From Larimichthys crocea (Eukaryota > Chordata > Actinopteri > Sciaenidae), in contig NW_020853550.1 in the NCBI RefSeq assembly GCF_000972845.2, positions 496,001-560,000 on the forward strand: a DNA stretch of 64,000 nt, read 5' to 3'. The notes beneath the pieces were generated by a model, which saw only the letters and a program-made list of their open reading frames with translations, had not been told where the DNA came from and searched no databases. Positions within the stretch are counted from its first letter, which is position 1. Every line of letters starts with the position of its first letter. The position numbers and the translations under genes are program-made. This document shows, piece after piece, positions 35,933 through 47,366 of this stretch.

Positions 35933-36679
35933 CACTCTGTCTTCATTTTGAGAAGCCTATAGGAGTGCAGGCAGCACTGTCAATCACAGAGTTAATGTAC
36001 AATAGCTAAAGGCATTAGCTAATGGCATTAGCTAACTGAAGATAGAAACAAATTCACTACCCATTCTGCGTCTGATGCAGCAGAATCTGTTTCACAAGCA
36101 GAGACTACTGCAAGAATGATTACCAACTTTTCCTTCCTTTGCCATTTTTATCAGTAAGAAACATGTGGTATTCACTGAACAGCATTGAGATTACAATGGT
36201 TCCAAACCAAGACCAACATTTTTTAACCCTTCTGTTTAACAAATGTAACTATTTTAATTAATGACTAAGATATACTTTTTTCTGTCCAAATGCCATTGAT
36301 TGCCTGAAGTCTAGAACCCATAAACGACCAGATGCTGGGTTACTGCTGTTAGTGTTCATGCCTTTGATGCAGGTTGAGATGAGGTAATTGACTCGTTCTA
36401 GAATGTTTTGAGTCATTTTCCATTTGTACTTTCAAGCACCATTCAACTAACTTTGATGAATTTGGCTGACACTAGTGGCCATGCCATTGGACACCATGCA
36501 TGCCAATGCTATCACATGGCCTCCACTGTGCTTTGAATCAAACATACTTTTTCCCCTATTATTCTGGCACAAGCTGATCAGGTCTGTGCTGGCAAAGTTT
36601 TGCCTTTCTATTGTTGAGACTTACCAATGGTTTGCACCAACTGAGTGAACCTCCATTTGTTCTCATGAAGTCGCCCCTT

Positions 36680-37032
36680 TATGAGGCTTTGGCTCAGGTG
36701 GTAGAGAGGGTTGTCTAGTCATTCTCAGCTTCCCCAGTCCAGTCGAAGTGTCCTTGAACAAGATACTGAACCACAAATTGCTGTGTGGTAGATGGTAAAT
36801 GGACTCGTGATGACTGTGCCTTTAGTGTGTGAGTATGGGTATGAGTGAGGTTAGGATCATCATGAGTGCTTTGGATCAGATGTGCTAGATTGCTCCTTAT
36901 GAGCAGTTGGGAGCCTCTGCATCAGTGTATGAATGAGTAAATGTGACTAGTGTAACTGTTAAAAAAGTGCTTTGAGTGGTCGTTAGACCAGAAAAGTACC
37001 ATATAAATACAAGCCGATTTACTATTTACCAT
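36680..37032 (+). mobile_element. tRNA-derived SINE, copy 2
   Basis: Box A region TTGGCTCAGGTGGTAGAG, then GTCGAAGTGTCCTTGAACAA, GAGCAGTTGGGAGCC, AAAAAGTGCTTTGAGTGGTC and the end ATATAAATACAAGCCGATTT. Same order of parts as the copy at 57795-58095. The box B is degraded. The ending ATAAATACAAG(T/C)C(C/G)ATTTAC is shared by all three copies in the window. Confidence 0.8.
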
Positions 37033-37676
37033 ATAGTTGTCTGTGATAATCACATGTCTACCTGCTGGAGTGTTCTTCACTCCGATCTTCCATCATATAT
37101 TTTGTTGTAGACCTCAGTGGTGCATTTTTGTTCCTCAGTATGTACCAAGGATACCATCTTATTTTATCTCATCTTATACCTTTTACCTCAATAGCCCACC
37201 GTTATCCATGAAACAAATTTTGAGTCAACTGTCCGATCACTTTTGGTTCCTTGAGCACATGCAAAAACATTCTTCCAGTTTACATGTGAGTAGAGTCTGC
37301 ACTAAGCTCATGTTCTATATAACTGTAGCCTGAATATATTTTGGTAAACAGCTAAAAGAAAAAAAATATGTGCCCAAGCCAAAATATATATTGACTTGTA
37401 TAATGTATGTGTGGTGTGGATAAAGTGCAGAAGGGAATTTAAACCGAATTAAGAAGAGAAACCGACAACGCCACCCGGGGAGTTTCACCCCGGGAAATAA
37501 TTTGGGAAAGCACAAAGGCACACAGGTAAGTATACTCTTGACGGCCAAGGGTTTAAGAAAATATACAATTTATTATTTTAAATACTTTAAAATGATCACA
37601 TTCATAAACACCCATCAAAATAAAGAAAGTCGCTTGAAGGGCTGGAGCTGTGTGGATGGACAAGGCTAGGTGAAAA

Positions 37677-37695
37677 GGGGGGGGGGGGGGGGGGG
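37677..37695. repeat. G19 homopolymer
   Basis: Nineteen G residues inside repeat R2. The other copy of R2 lacks it, so it arose after the copies diverged or is an assembly artefact. Confidence 0.95.
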
Positions 37696-38677
37696 CACCC
37701 CAACTTAAATACAAATTCACACCACCTGACATACGTGACCCACACACTCAGTGAAATGAGGAACCCGCTTCCCAGGACACAGCAGGCAGAGGGGGGTACC
37801 ACCACCCAGTCACCAGCACCACCACCAGTCTCTAGCAACTAAAAAGAAAGAAACTAATTAATGGGCAAAATTACAATCAAGAAAAAGAAAACATAATCCA
37901 CAACAGAATCTATACACTAATCAAATCAAATCAGAACAACCAAGAAAAATAATTAGAATACAAAATTAACTAAACACCATTCAACCATATACAGGGGCCA
38001 GGCCCTGGTTAAAACACAGGCGCATTTACTAAAGTGGCTCTGGTGCAAAATGCAGATCACGCCAAGCATCCAACCACCAACACGCCGCCGTACACAGCGC
38101 AGCGTGGAGACAGCGTCGCAGAAAGAAATAAAGCAACGCAACTGAGGCGACGCTTCAGAGGCAGAGCCTCATCGGAGACAAACAGCGTGGAGACAGAACT
38201 TTCACCGGAAACAAAACAGCAGCGACTCCTAAGCAGCTGATCACAGCAACTCCTAATTACAGGGAAAACGCCGTTATTACTTTAAAATACTGCGGTTGCT
38301 GGCATGTACTAAAAACACACATACCTGTTTTAGGACACACGCTCGCGCAGGAGGAGGGAGGGAGAGAGAGAGACGACACCGGCTGTCGCTGGCATCCTCC
38401 TGTGACCACACTAGTGTTAGCCATCGGACAGTATCAACAACGCCAAGTTAGAGGGGGGACACTTATCAAATAACCACGCCACTGCACATAAGGGAGCACG
38501 GAGCAGCACACAGAGTCACCCTACAATCACACAAATACCATGAGCACGCAGAAAAGTTTAAGCGACCAGTGTGATGAGACAGCGGGTAGCCATACCTGGC
38601 AGACCAGGTGACCTTGAGCCCGGAAATGACGCACCAAGGGCAGAGGTGCAAGAGAAAGAGCTGGTGGCAAAGTGCCC

Positions 38678-38685
38678 CTTTTATA
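38678..38685 (-). promoter_or_regulatory. TATA box of repeat R2
   Basis: TATAAAAG on the minus strand, embedded in GCCAGTATAAAAGGGGC, about 80 bp inside the right end of repeat R2. This is a strong TATA match with the CpG-rich segment downstream of it, as expected of an LTR promoter. Activity is inferred only. Confidence 0.5.
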
Positions 38686-38934
38686 CTGGCCCACCTCATA
38701 ACAGCCACCTGGTGTTAAGTATGGGCAAAGTCACCCAATAACCTAGCACCTCTATACTGCTACATTCGTATATACAGTATATATATACTTACCTATCCGC
38801 AATGATTTTTAAACAATTTCATATTATGTTAAATAATATAACAGCTGCCAGTTAAAATACAAACCATCACTTCTCCATATTTCCAATTTTAAAGGATTAT
38901 GATGAATGATTAAAATGGTCTTTCTTGATGATGA

Positions 38935-38964
38935 TGATGATGATGATGATGATAATGATGATGA
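38935..38964. repeat. (GAT)n microsatellite
   Basis: About ten GAT units with one AAT interruption. Confidence 0.95.
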
Positions 38965-39084
38965 ACCTTCTTGTGTCTCCAGTATATATAGACAGTTTTA
39001 ACCTCCCATCACTTTGACCTCATTCTGCTTGTTACATTATTGCATATTGGTGCCCTCTAACATGAATATGTATTTTGATGCTAC

Positions 39085-39165
39085 TGTCTTGGCCTGGTTT
39101 GCCTTGAAGAAAGCGTGTTTGAAATCTCACTGGGACTAACCTGGTTAAAATAAAGGTAAAAGATG
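39085..39165 (+). repeat. Non-LTR retroelement 3'-tail-like repeat
   Basis: TCTTGGCCTGGTTTGCC, then AAATCTCACTGGGACTAACC and TGGTTAAAATAAAGGTAAA. This resembles the very common teleost tail 'CTTGGCCAGGTC...ATCTCAATGGG...CCTGGTTAAATAAAGG', which I recall from non-LTR retroelement 3' ends. Only the last 80 bp are recognisable. Confidence 0.6.
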
Positions 39166-40640
39166 TATTTGATTTGCATGTGATTAACAATAATCAAGAA
39201 TATATTAGCTCGTATTGAGCACAGTTCAGCTCAACTGTGAACAGCAGTGTGAACAATATGATTATTTCAGTGAAGAGGGTTCGACTGTAGAAAAAGAAAC
39301 TTCAAGGACAAAGAGGAAGAAGAGCTAGACTGTGTTAATGGTGTCAATCATTATCGTTTCAGACATAAAACCTTCCCTCTTTCAGAAAAAAAGTAAAACT
39401 TCCAGTTTCATTCAGTCTCTGAAGTTATTCAGCACTTGGCTGAGATATTTTATTGATAGCATTTTATCTTTGCTCATGAATACTAGATGACTGTTATTAA
39501 TGATCTGCTGTCTGATGGATATTACTGTTAAAGATCTGAGGGAGCTGCACCATCTCTCTGCTTTTTACATCTGGTGCCAGAAGATTAAAGATCTACCTTT
39601 GCAAAATCCTTCAAAAGATCCCTCAAAGATTTTAGATATTATTGACACTCTTTGTGTAGCTCTGTAACTAAGATTTTTGTACCTGATCTGAGATGACAAA
39701 GAAGGCTTAAAGAAAAGTTATGGCTTGTTTGATCTGCCTCATTTAACTTTGTTATAAGAGTATTTTGTTTGAGCTGTGTTTTCAGATCTCAGCAATTGTT
39801 TTGGTGTGTACTATAGTGTAGTACAGTAACGTAGAGTGTATACTAAATACTGAGCTAAAATCTGACCTTAAAGGGGTATTTAAGCAATTCAGGGCTGAAT
39901 GAGTTTTAGTTGGGTAGAGCACTAAAACTACTAGATCCAATATTTCCCATCATACAACTTGATTTTGTCCTTCTGTTGGTCCTTTCTGCCTGGTAAATAG
40001 TCCTCACTGAAGTCTGTAATGCTGATTTTCTTTTCTTTCTTAAAAAAACTGAATGTATCCTTCAGGATTAAGCAGGGAAAAAATGAGATCACTTTGTCAA
40101 GCGTCTAAACTCTCTCATGTTCAGTACAGTGTGTGTGTTTATATTTACTTTTTCTGTCTACTTATGTATGCATGAACATGTCAACTCAGTCACACTCCCC
40201 CACATCAACACTGTGCACCATCACCTATTACAGGCAGCAGTGGAAGCCATCCAGGTGCTACACTGATCCACGGTGCTTTGAGAGTGTTGCATTCCCATGC
40301 ATTTATTTACAGAGCTGACAGGAATCCCCTGCCTCCCCTGTCAGAAGGCTGATGGCTTGCTACCCACATTCACTGGTGAGAACCCGAGACCATCATGTTT
40401 TATACTCTGCACAAGAACGTGACATCCTTAAGTGGCACCAGAGACGTTATGCTGTATAATGTGCATGTGATCCTGAGAAACTCAGCTGTACACAACTCTA
40501 TCCAATTTTCCACTGCTGCTTGCTTTCTCAGTTGATTGAGTTACTACAGCGGTGGATGTGAGCGTTGCCCTATGTTAGGCAAGATTTATACTGTAACAGA
40601 TTTCAGATGCTCCTTGGGGCATCAGAGGCAGGGAATCCTG

Positions 40641-40655
40641 AATGTATACATTTTT
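40641..40655. repeat. LINE target-site duplication, left copy
   Basis: GAATGTATACATTTTT at the 3' (poly-A) end of the minus-strand LINE. It matches GAATGTAAACATTTTT at 42195-42210 with one mismatch in 16. Confidence 0.8.
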
Positions 40656-42194
40656 TTTTTTAAACTTACTTTTTTATTTCACATGAAATGGCAAACATAC
40701 ATACAATTAACATATACATCAGGAACACATAACAGGAGATGGTCTTACACTTTCAGTTCCATATAATCATGTCCTCATATCCTCTCGTCCAATATTTCTT
40801 GCTCCTTCATAGAAGGAGGAAACAAGAGTAACATGTCGCAATGAGTACATACATTTACTAACAACTGCACTGCATTAAGAAAAAAGATTAAAAAAGAAAA
40901 AAAAAAAAAAGAGGTGACTAAAGTTCTGACATTGTCTGTATTACTGGCAACCATCTTTGATTAAACCTGCCTGATTTGAGCTGTAACCTTGCTGTGATTT
41001 TCTCCATGATGAACACCTTTTTTACCCTCTCTCTCCATTCCGTTATACTGGGGGGCTGTGGCTTCAGCCAAGAAGCTGTAATTGATTTCATTGCGATTAA
41101 AAGCAGAATTCTCAGTAATGAAGCCAAATTCCCATCTATGACATTCTCAGGGACAATACCTAATATGTACAATGCTGGATCTAAAGCGAAGTCAATACCT
41201 AAAACGTGTTTTATTTCCTTTTGAATATCCTTCCAAAAATCTAAAATCTTTGGGCAATCCCAAAATATATGTGTAAAGTCCCCCACCAAGCCACAACCCC
41301 TCCAACATCTCTCAGAAGTCTCACTGTACTTTGAGGTAATAGACGGAGTGTTAAAATACCTCATTTTGACCTTCCAATCAAACTCCCTCCATGTTGGGCT
41401 GCTAGTTACCTTATGTCCCGCTTTGAATGTTTCTTCCCATTGTTCATCTGTTATTATAATATTTGCTTCCAATTCCCATTTTTCCTTCACATCCAAATTA
41501 TTATTGTTAGATTCCTGTTGTAGTACATTATACAATTTTGATATAATCCCTTTCTTTGTCTCTCCCTCTGTATATGCCATCAATAATTCTTCTTGTTTTG
41601 ACTGGGTTTTACAGATATTCTCCCACTCCTTATGTGTCTTAAGGTAATGTCTTAGTTGCAAAAACTTGTAAAAATCATGGGCTGGTAAATTAAATTCTTC
41701 TGCTAACTGTTGAAATGACTTCAAAGTTTGTCCCCTGAACACTTGTGCAATATATTTTAACCTCTGGTGTGTCCATCTATTATATCCTGCATCCATTCTA
41801 GATGGCAAAAAGTCAGGGTTTGCTGAAATTCTAGTGGCTCTACAAATGGAGTTTGGCAGTTTTAATTTCTTACGTACCATCGACCATACTTTCACTGTCC
41901 CTCTGATCCAGACATTGCCCACCTTCAGCCTCTTTAGTGTTACGTCACTTAAAAATGGAAGCGATTCTATAGATATATTTTTGCGAGAATTTTGTTCCAT
42001 TCCCACCCACAATGTATCTGCATCTTTTGTAATCCACATGATTATCGCCCTGAGTTGAGCAGCCCAGTAGTCATTTTTTAAATTAGGTAAATTTAATCCT
42101 CCTTTCTCCTTCGAACAAAGAAGCGTCCTATATTTAATTCTAGCCCTCTTTTTTTCCCAAATAGATTTGGATATAATCTTGTCTAACATTTTAA
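40656..42194 (-). mobile_element. 5'-truncated L1-type LINE
   Basis: Insertion of about 1.54 kb on the minus strand. Its 3' end is the T-run at 40652-40661 (poly-A on the minus strand), its coding part is the ORF2 C-terminus (40918-42189), and it is flanked by a 15-16-bp target duplication with one difference. The 5' end is truncated about five bases before the first Met of the remaining frame, as is normal when reverse transcription stops early. The element is antisense to the copine gene. Confidence 0.9.
40918..42189 (-). pseudogene. L1-type ORF2 protein, C-terminal 423 residues
   Basis: Uninterrupted frame of 423 codons, the longest in the window. It begins within the post-reverse-transcriptase region (IWEKKRARIKYRTLLCSKEK, GGLNLPNLKNDYWAAQLR). 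This GGLxLPNLxxYxxAxxL motif is characteristic of the thumb and downstream region of vertebrate L1-type ORF2. Near residues 310-330 it has CWRGCGLVGDFTHIFWDC, a C-x3-C-x7-H-x4-C motif that is the hallmark cysteine motif at the ORF2 C-terminus, followed by FWKDI. The endonuclease and the reverse transcriptase palm with its catalytic Asp residues are missing because of 5' truncation, so it cannot be active. The first Met is simply the first in-frame ATG after the truncation. Confidence 0.9.
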
Positions 42195-42210
42195 GAATGT
42201 AAACATTTTT
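42195..42210. repeat. LINE target-site duplication, right copy
   Basis: GAATGTAAACATTTTT directly beyond the 5' end of the minus-strand LINE. On the minus strand this is AAAAATGTTTACATTC. Its A-rich side merges with the poly-A tail, consistent with target-primed reverse transcription. Confidence 0.8.
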
Positions 42211-43575
42211 ATCCAGTTAAATTAAGTTTGCTGAAAAGTTTACATTTTGGAGATACATCTGACACCAGCAGCATGATTAAGTCATCTCTTGAGTCTGCAG
42301 ATGAATTTGTAGCCATTTGCTAGATGTTTCGGAGTAAAAAAGGCAAGTAGTGTAGGAATTAGATAAGTGTCTTAAATTACCTACATGTTTTCATTAAGAA
42401 CTACTAAAAACTATTTCTGGCATCAGAACTCTTTTCATGTTGTTCTTTTATCTTCCTGTCTTGAGAAAACAAAGAGAATCTCAAAGGAATACACTATACT
42501 GAAGGACTAATGACTGCTCAGCAGCAGCAGGCTGTACTGCAGGAAGAAACTTTCCAAATGTTGATTCTTCCTGCTTTGACACCCATAGCGGCTGCACCTG
42601 TGCACATACGGCATCGAGTCGACAGAGTCGTCACTTCTATTGTCAGTTTTATTGTTTCCAATGAATTTGCTGGTCTACAGATGTTGTCTTTCCAGTCTTA
42701 GAGGAAGCTTGTCATTATGGCCAAGATAAGGTAATAAATTGCTTAATGCAGATACAGATACAGAGCTTTCTTCTTCATCTCATTCCAAGGGCTTGGCCAC
42801 ACCGGCATCTGTAACAATTTATTTCAATAGTCTTGCTGCAGTCAGTGGGGGTGCACACAGAGGCAAAGAAAAATGTGTGCCATGGTCAACTTTGGTGAAC
42901 TTTGTCTGTGACATTAATATATTGCAGACCAACCAGACCTATCTGACATTTAAGGAAACTGAGGGGAACCAAGGGAACTTTTCCGTGTCAGAAGTTTTTT
43001 TTATGAGTACAATGGACTGCAGCATTAGTTGGAAGTCTTTACAGAACTTTTTTTTTTTTTTTGCTTAACACTAAAGACTAAATGTCAGCATAAGTCTAGA
43101 CAGTCTGTGCTTCTTCGATTTAGAATATTGTTTGTACTTTATGTACAAGTTTCACACTAAATTCACATAATTTCATTTTAAATCAAAAGGAGAGTTTGGT
43201 CTTTTTTTGGTCAGATTTTGTATATTACTGTGTCTGTTTAGAGTTGTGCAACTGTGTGTATGTGTGTGTGCATGTGTGTGTGTGTTTTAAAGCTTGTATA
43301 ACATGTGTGGGAGTGGGGACCCACATCAGGCAGTGAAAGATGTGGGAGGAGGACAAAAAGTATGTGGGAAAACTCCTGCTGAAGGACTTGATACACACAC
43401 TTTTTCGATAACTACCATCTTTAAGTTTTTTTTTTTTTTTTTTCCATCTTTGCTGTATTGATTTCTTCCATCTGGCTTCTGCTCCTGTCAAGTCGCTGCA
43501 GCTTTACCACCATTTGCTTTTAATAGCAGTGTTGCTGCAGGAATTGGAATACTGTAAAACTAAGGAGATTGGCAT

Positions 43576-43586
43576 TGTGTGTGTCT

Positions 43587-43620
<34 letters not shown>

Positions 43621-43665
43621 CTGTGTGTGTGTCTCTGTGTCTGTGTGTACGTGTATGTGTGTATG
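43576..43665. repeat. (GT)n-rich compound microsatellite
   Basis: Perfect GT run near 43589-43620 followed by imperfect TGTG/TCTG/TATG units. Three overlapping Val-Cys-rich frames here are artefacts. Confidence 0.95.
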
Positions 43666-44514
43666 TCATACTGTATCCCTATTGCCCCACCCGACCATGC
43701 AAAAGTCATTATCAGAGCGATTGCAGCCTCAGACGCTCATACATCACTGTTAGCGTTCTTCGTGGGAGTGGGAGGGTCAGCGCAGACTGATTAAAAAGAA
43801 AACCACACAGAGGAAGGAAGTGTTGGAATTAATTCTTTCAAGTGAAGGTGTTCTACCTAGCCCTCGTGTGGCTGGGGTTACGTGACTGCCTTCATAAAAG
43901 AGGCTGAGGAATGGACTGAGGAACACGTGTGGTGAAACCACAGTTCAAGGTTACAAGAAAGCAGTCTCCCAAGGAGAATATATTATGTGTGTGTGTGTGC
44001 AATATTATCACCTGTGGTTCCCTACAGCGTAGCAGATTCTGTGCCTGTGTTCTGGTGTGTTTGTGCCTGCATATGTGTCACGGATGTTTACGGGGACATC
44101 CTTGAATCTCAGCCGGCATTTTAATCACAACGCAGCATCAGGCGGTCTGCTCGCAGCAGCGTGGCCTCGAGTGGATGGAACGAATCACTGTGTCATGTTG
44201 TGAGTGTGACTTGTAGCCATCGGGGATTTTCAAGTGCATGATAAAGGTTTTTTCTGGGTTTGACTTCACTTGAAAACTTTAAATTATGCATCTTTTTTTT
44301 CAGTGTGTAATCTCTTTCCACACAGAGTTTGAGATACTCTGGAGGTATGGCCAGGTGTGGTCTTATAAGATAGTGTCAGCTTTTGGACCTGTGTACACCA
44401 AAGCAAAGACCAGAGCGATGCACAACTAGTGATGATTAAAATAAAATGCACACAAGTGAAAAACTTTACATAAGAAAAGTTTAGAAAGAACTCATTATCG
44501 ATGATGCAGTCAGT

Positions 44515-44655
44515 GACCATATTTGGGCGAGAGCGTAGAGCTGATGGATGACATACTGAAAGTTGGGCTGCGCTTGGTTCTGACTCTGTTTTCAAGCAGG
44601 GAAAATGGCGGCCTGTCCAGCTATGACATACTTGTGTTACAACTAAACACCACAC
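44515..44655 (+). repeat. Dispersed repeat R1, copy at 44.5 kb
   Basis: Starts GTGACCATATTTGGGCGAGA and runs through GATGACATACTGAAAGTTGG, GCTGCGCTTGGTTCTGAC and AAAATGGCGGCCTGTCCAGC. Less degraded than the 23.8-kb copy. The AAAATGGCGGCC motif suggests a formerly CpG-containing element end. Confidence 0.75.
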
Positions 44656-47031
44656 AGGACGATACTCACTGAGAATTATCAATCACAATGTAGCTACGCC
44701 TTAAAGTATATCCTGCTTTATTGTCTATGTTGCTTTAATGGAACCATAATTTATGAAATGAACATCATGCTGTATGGAAGAATGCTTGAATCTAGAGACT
44801 GAGACCATGAACTCATGAGGAAGCTGTGAACTGAGGTAATAAATCAAGTGAGAAGTCAGATCATTTCCCCATAAAGCTCAATACGTTCTTTTTTTGCCAG
44901 CCAATCGTCTGCCCCTTGGTGGCCAATACAAATAATGCAGGCACTACATATATCTAGAAAATCTGTCCACTAATTATACTGTTAATGTCATTGCATTGGT
45001 GAAACAGTAAAATGTCTTAAAGTAAGTACTGTGCTCCATGTACAGACACTCAGTCTTTGCTGCAGCAGCCCAAGGCTTTAAATTCGACCTGTGGCCATTT
45101 GCTGCATGTCATTCCCCCACGTTCCTGTCACTCTGCAGCTGCTACTATCTAATATAGATTCAAAAAGACTCCAAAATGTCTTACTTGTACTACATACACT
45201 TTACACTACATACTCTATACACTTTTTTCATCAGTTTCTCCTTTTTTCTCTTTTGACGATGTTTTCATTAAGTGGAGTCATGCAGCTTTGGATCAGTAAA
45301 ACATTTTCAGTCTCACTGGGATGCCTTTTTGCCTCAATATGAACCAACTACAACCAAATGATGTTGACTGTATGCAATCAATCTGCTTCTAACATTTTCT
45401 TTGCATTCAGTCTGAACACATCTTTAGAAAAGGAGGCTTTGTAGATTAGGCAGAAAATTCCTCAAAGCTTGTTTGTTAGAGGAAGTACAGGAACAACAGC
45501 AGCCACAAAGCATCCTAAACGCACAGCACTGAGCCCATTCTGCACACGGGGATTCCTCCCTTTGAGAAATGACTCCAGGCCTCATTTTCTAATCCAGATC
45601 CAATTTTAATACAATTACCAAGATTGTTCTGTAATTCATCACTGAATGAAAAGTCCAATCTCCCCTGAGAGACATTAGGAGGCAGGAACTGAGCTGTGAT
45701 CAGACAGAAGATTGATGACGTGTCTCCAGAGCAAAAGTCCTCTTTTTTTTCTCCTATCATAATTGTGATTAGATCTGATCTGAGGTCAGGGTGTTATGTG
45801 ACTGGCTGCAGTCAGCAGATGGAGGGTTACTGTCTGATTATGTGATCTGTGGCAAAGGAACCCCTCCATCTACAGTATGTGAGCGTCATGTGTCTGCAGC
45901 TGTTCTGTTCTCACTGTTGTCTGCAATGCCAACTACTTGTTGCTTCCAACATTGTTTATGTCCTGCAGTGGCCTCTAGAACAACACAGCTGATACCTCTA
46001 TCAGCCTGTGCCTTTGAAGACTGTCACAAACCACCTGTGGGAAATGAACCTGTTGTATCTGTCTGACAACACCATGGTTAAGGGTGGTCAGTTTTAGGCA
46101 CAGCATCTGCTTGCTTAGGTTCAGGGAGAATTTGTGGTTTTGGTTCAAAGTACTACTTTATTACAGCTGAGAGAGCTAAGTCATTATTCTTTATAGATCA
46201 ATTCTGGTCACACCAATCTTATCCGTCCATCCAACCTGACCTCCCCCCTCAATAGACTTTGTGGCTCTATAAAGTCACCCAACTTTTTCCTTTGCTTTTG
46301 ACAGACAGGAGAATTTCTTCGGCCACTAGAGGGCTTTGTTGTGTTTTTTCTTAGGAGGAACATCTGTAGGGAAAAGATACACTTTAGTTTTATTCAGATG
46401 TCTACACAGGTTGAGTATTGGCTCACAATTGACACAATTGACTTGACTTATTCACCAGTCTCATTGAGTCACTTTTTGCCTTCTAAGAACTACCTGGGCT
46501 AATACGAGACATAATGTCACTGATAGTGCTCTTTTGTGAATGATTATTTCCTGGGAGGTGCCACACATATCTACGCAAACCAAACATTACAGTACATATG
46601 AGATTTTGACAAACCGTTAAGCTTGGCTTGGTCATCACAAAACTGGGTTGATGGGTGCTCGAATGACACAGTCCTCCTGTGGCCAGGTGACTGATGTCAG
46701 GTGACGTCTGCATAGGAACGAGGTTGTGTGTTCTATGTTTTCCTACTAACAGTCAGTGCTGGTTTCTTTTAACCATGTAAATACTTGCTTATTATTGCAA
46801 CCATGACGACGACCTAACATTAAATAAATGAATAGTTTTAATACGAACCCTGTGGTGTAAGTTCAGGGGACTGTTGTCCCGACATTAGAAGCATCAGATC
46901 AGAAGACCACAAACATGTTTCTTATTGTTTCATTTGGAGGACTTGTTGACCAGGAGTTGGGATGTAATGCAACAGATAAAAAGAAACTTGTTACAGTACA
47001 GCCTACCTCAGCGACATGGTATCAGCTCAAT

Positions 47032-47083
47032 GGTAGTCCTACATTTCATGCAGCACCCCTGCAGCATGAAATGTAGGACTACC
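47032..47083. repeat. Perfect 20-bp hairpin upstream of a splice acceptor
   Basis: GGTAGTCCTACATTTCATGC (47032-47051) is followed after a 12-base loop by its exact reverse complement, GCATGAAATGTAGGACTACC (47064-47083). Pairing does not extend beyond the 20 bp. It ends 106 bases upstream of the first C2B exon, so it would form in the copine pre-mRNA close to the branch-point side of that acceptor. It may be a template-switch product. It is shorter than a typical microRNA precursor. Confidence 0.95.
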
Positions 47084-47189
47084 ACCTTGTATTAAAAACA
47101 CAAATTGATATATTAAGTAGTAGTAACTATGGCAAAATGTATTAGACTGGCTATGTGTCATTCTCTCTCTCTCTCGCTCTCTCTCCCAG

Positions 47190-47253
47190 TGGGATTCCTG
47201 GGAAGAAGTGTGGAACGATCATCTTCACAGCCGAGGAGCTCAGTAACTGCCGG
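47190..47253 (+). CDS. cpne9: Copine internal exon: start of C2B domain
   Basis: Sixty-four-nucleotide exon after a long pyrimidine-rich acceptor (CTCTCTCTCCCAG), with donor GTTAGT. Its first base completes a Ser codon begun in the exon ending at 5249. It then reads GIPGKKCGTIIFTAEELSN followed by CR. G(V/I)PGKKCGTI is the conserved linker and first strand of C2B in the copine 5/8/9 group, and EELSNCR matches copine-5 and copine-9 better than copine-8 (NCCR) as I recall them. It ends in phase 0 and the next exon starts DIATMQL, the expected continuation. The donor GTTAGT is a weaker match to consensus than the others in this gene. Confidence 0.97.
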
Positions 47254-47295
47254 GTTAGTATCAGATCATACTTAGAACACTGTGTTTCTCCTGGC

Positions 47296-47297
<2 letters not shown>

Positions 47298-47366
<69 letters not shown>

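Larger units (their letters stand above)
37410..38764 (-). mobile_element. LTR-like dispersed repeat R2, full copy
   Basis: About 1.35 kb. Its first 400 bp align in order with 63567-64000: GACAACGCCACCC, TTTCACCC.GGGAA, GGCACA, CCCAGGACACAGCA, a CACCACC-rich stretch with GTCACCAGCACCACCACCA, and AGCAACTGAAG/AGCAACTAAA. Left and right ends read TGTGGTGTGG and CTGCTACA, so TG...CA ends are possible. On the minus strand it has a TATAAAAG box (38678-38685) and, 1.1 kb downstream, AATAAA (about 37572), which fits a long LTR transcribed leftward. The middle (38030-38420) is CpG-rich. No coding sequence and no convincing target duplication are visible. The exact family is unknown to me. Confidence 0.65.
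5250..47189 (+). other. Very large copine intron (about 42 kb)
   Basis: Bounded by donor GTAAGT after the last C2A exon and acceptor CTCTCCCAG before the first C2B exon, with matching codon phase. No host exon or RNA gene is recognisable inside. Mobile elements within it are listed separately. Stretches where I see nothing beyond ordinary non-coding DNA and simple repeats are roughly 5250-6357, 8186-10930, 11170-14636, 15480-18150, 20000-21770, 21951-23170, 24357-28590, 28620-30300, 30900-31258, 35933-36680, 39165-40640, 42211-43580 and 43670-47030. Some of these (notably 16.4-17.7 kb) look like single-copy sequence. A small additional exon with matching phase could be hidden, because such exons cannot be found by eye without a template. 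Confidence 0.85.

Noticed and set aside
37602..37838. Minus-strand frame with Pro-rich run
   Set aside because: The proline run is the G19 homopolymer. The frame lies in non-coding repeat R2.
47032..47083. MicroRNA precursor
   Set aside because: The stem is only 20 bp with a 12-base loop and no basal stem, shorter than a normal pri-miRNA. Kept as a hairpin only.
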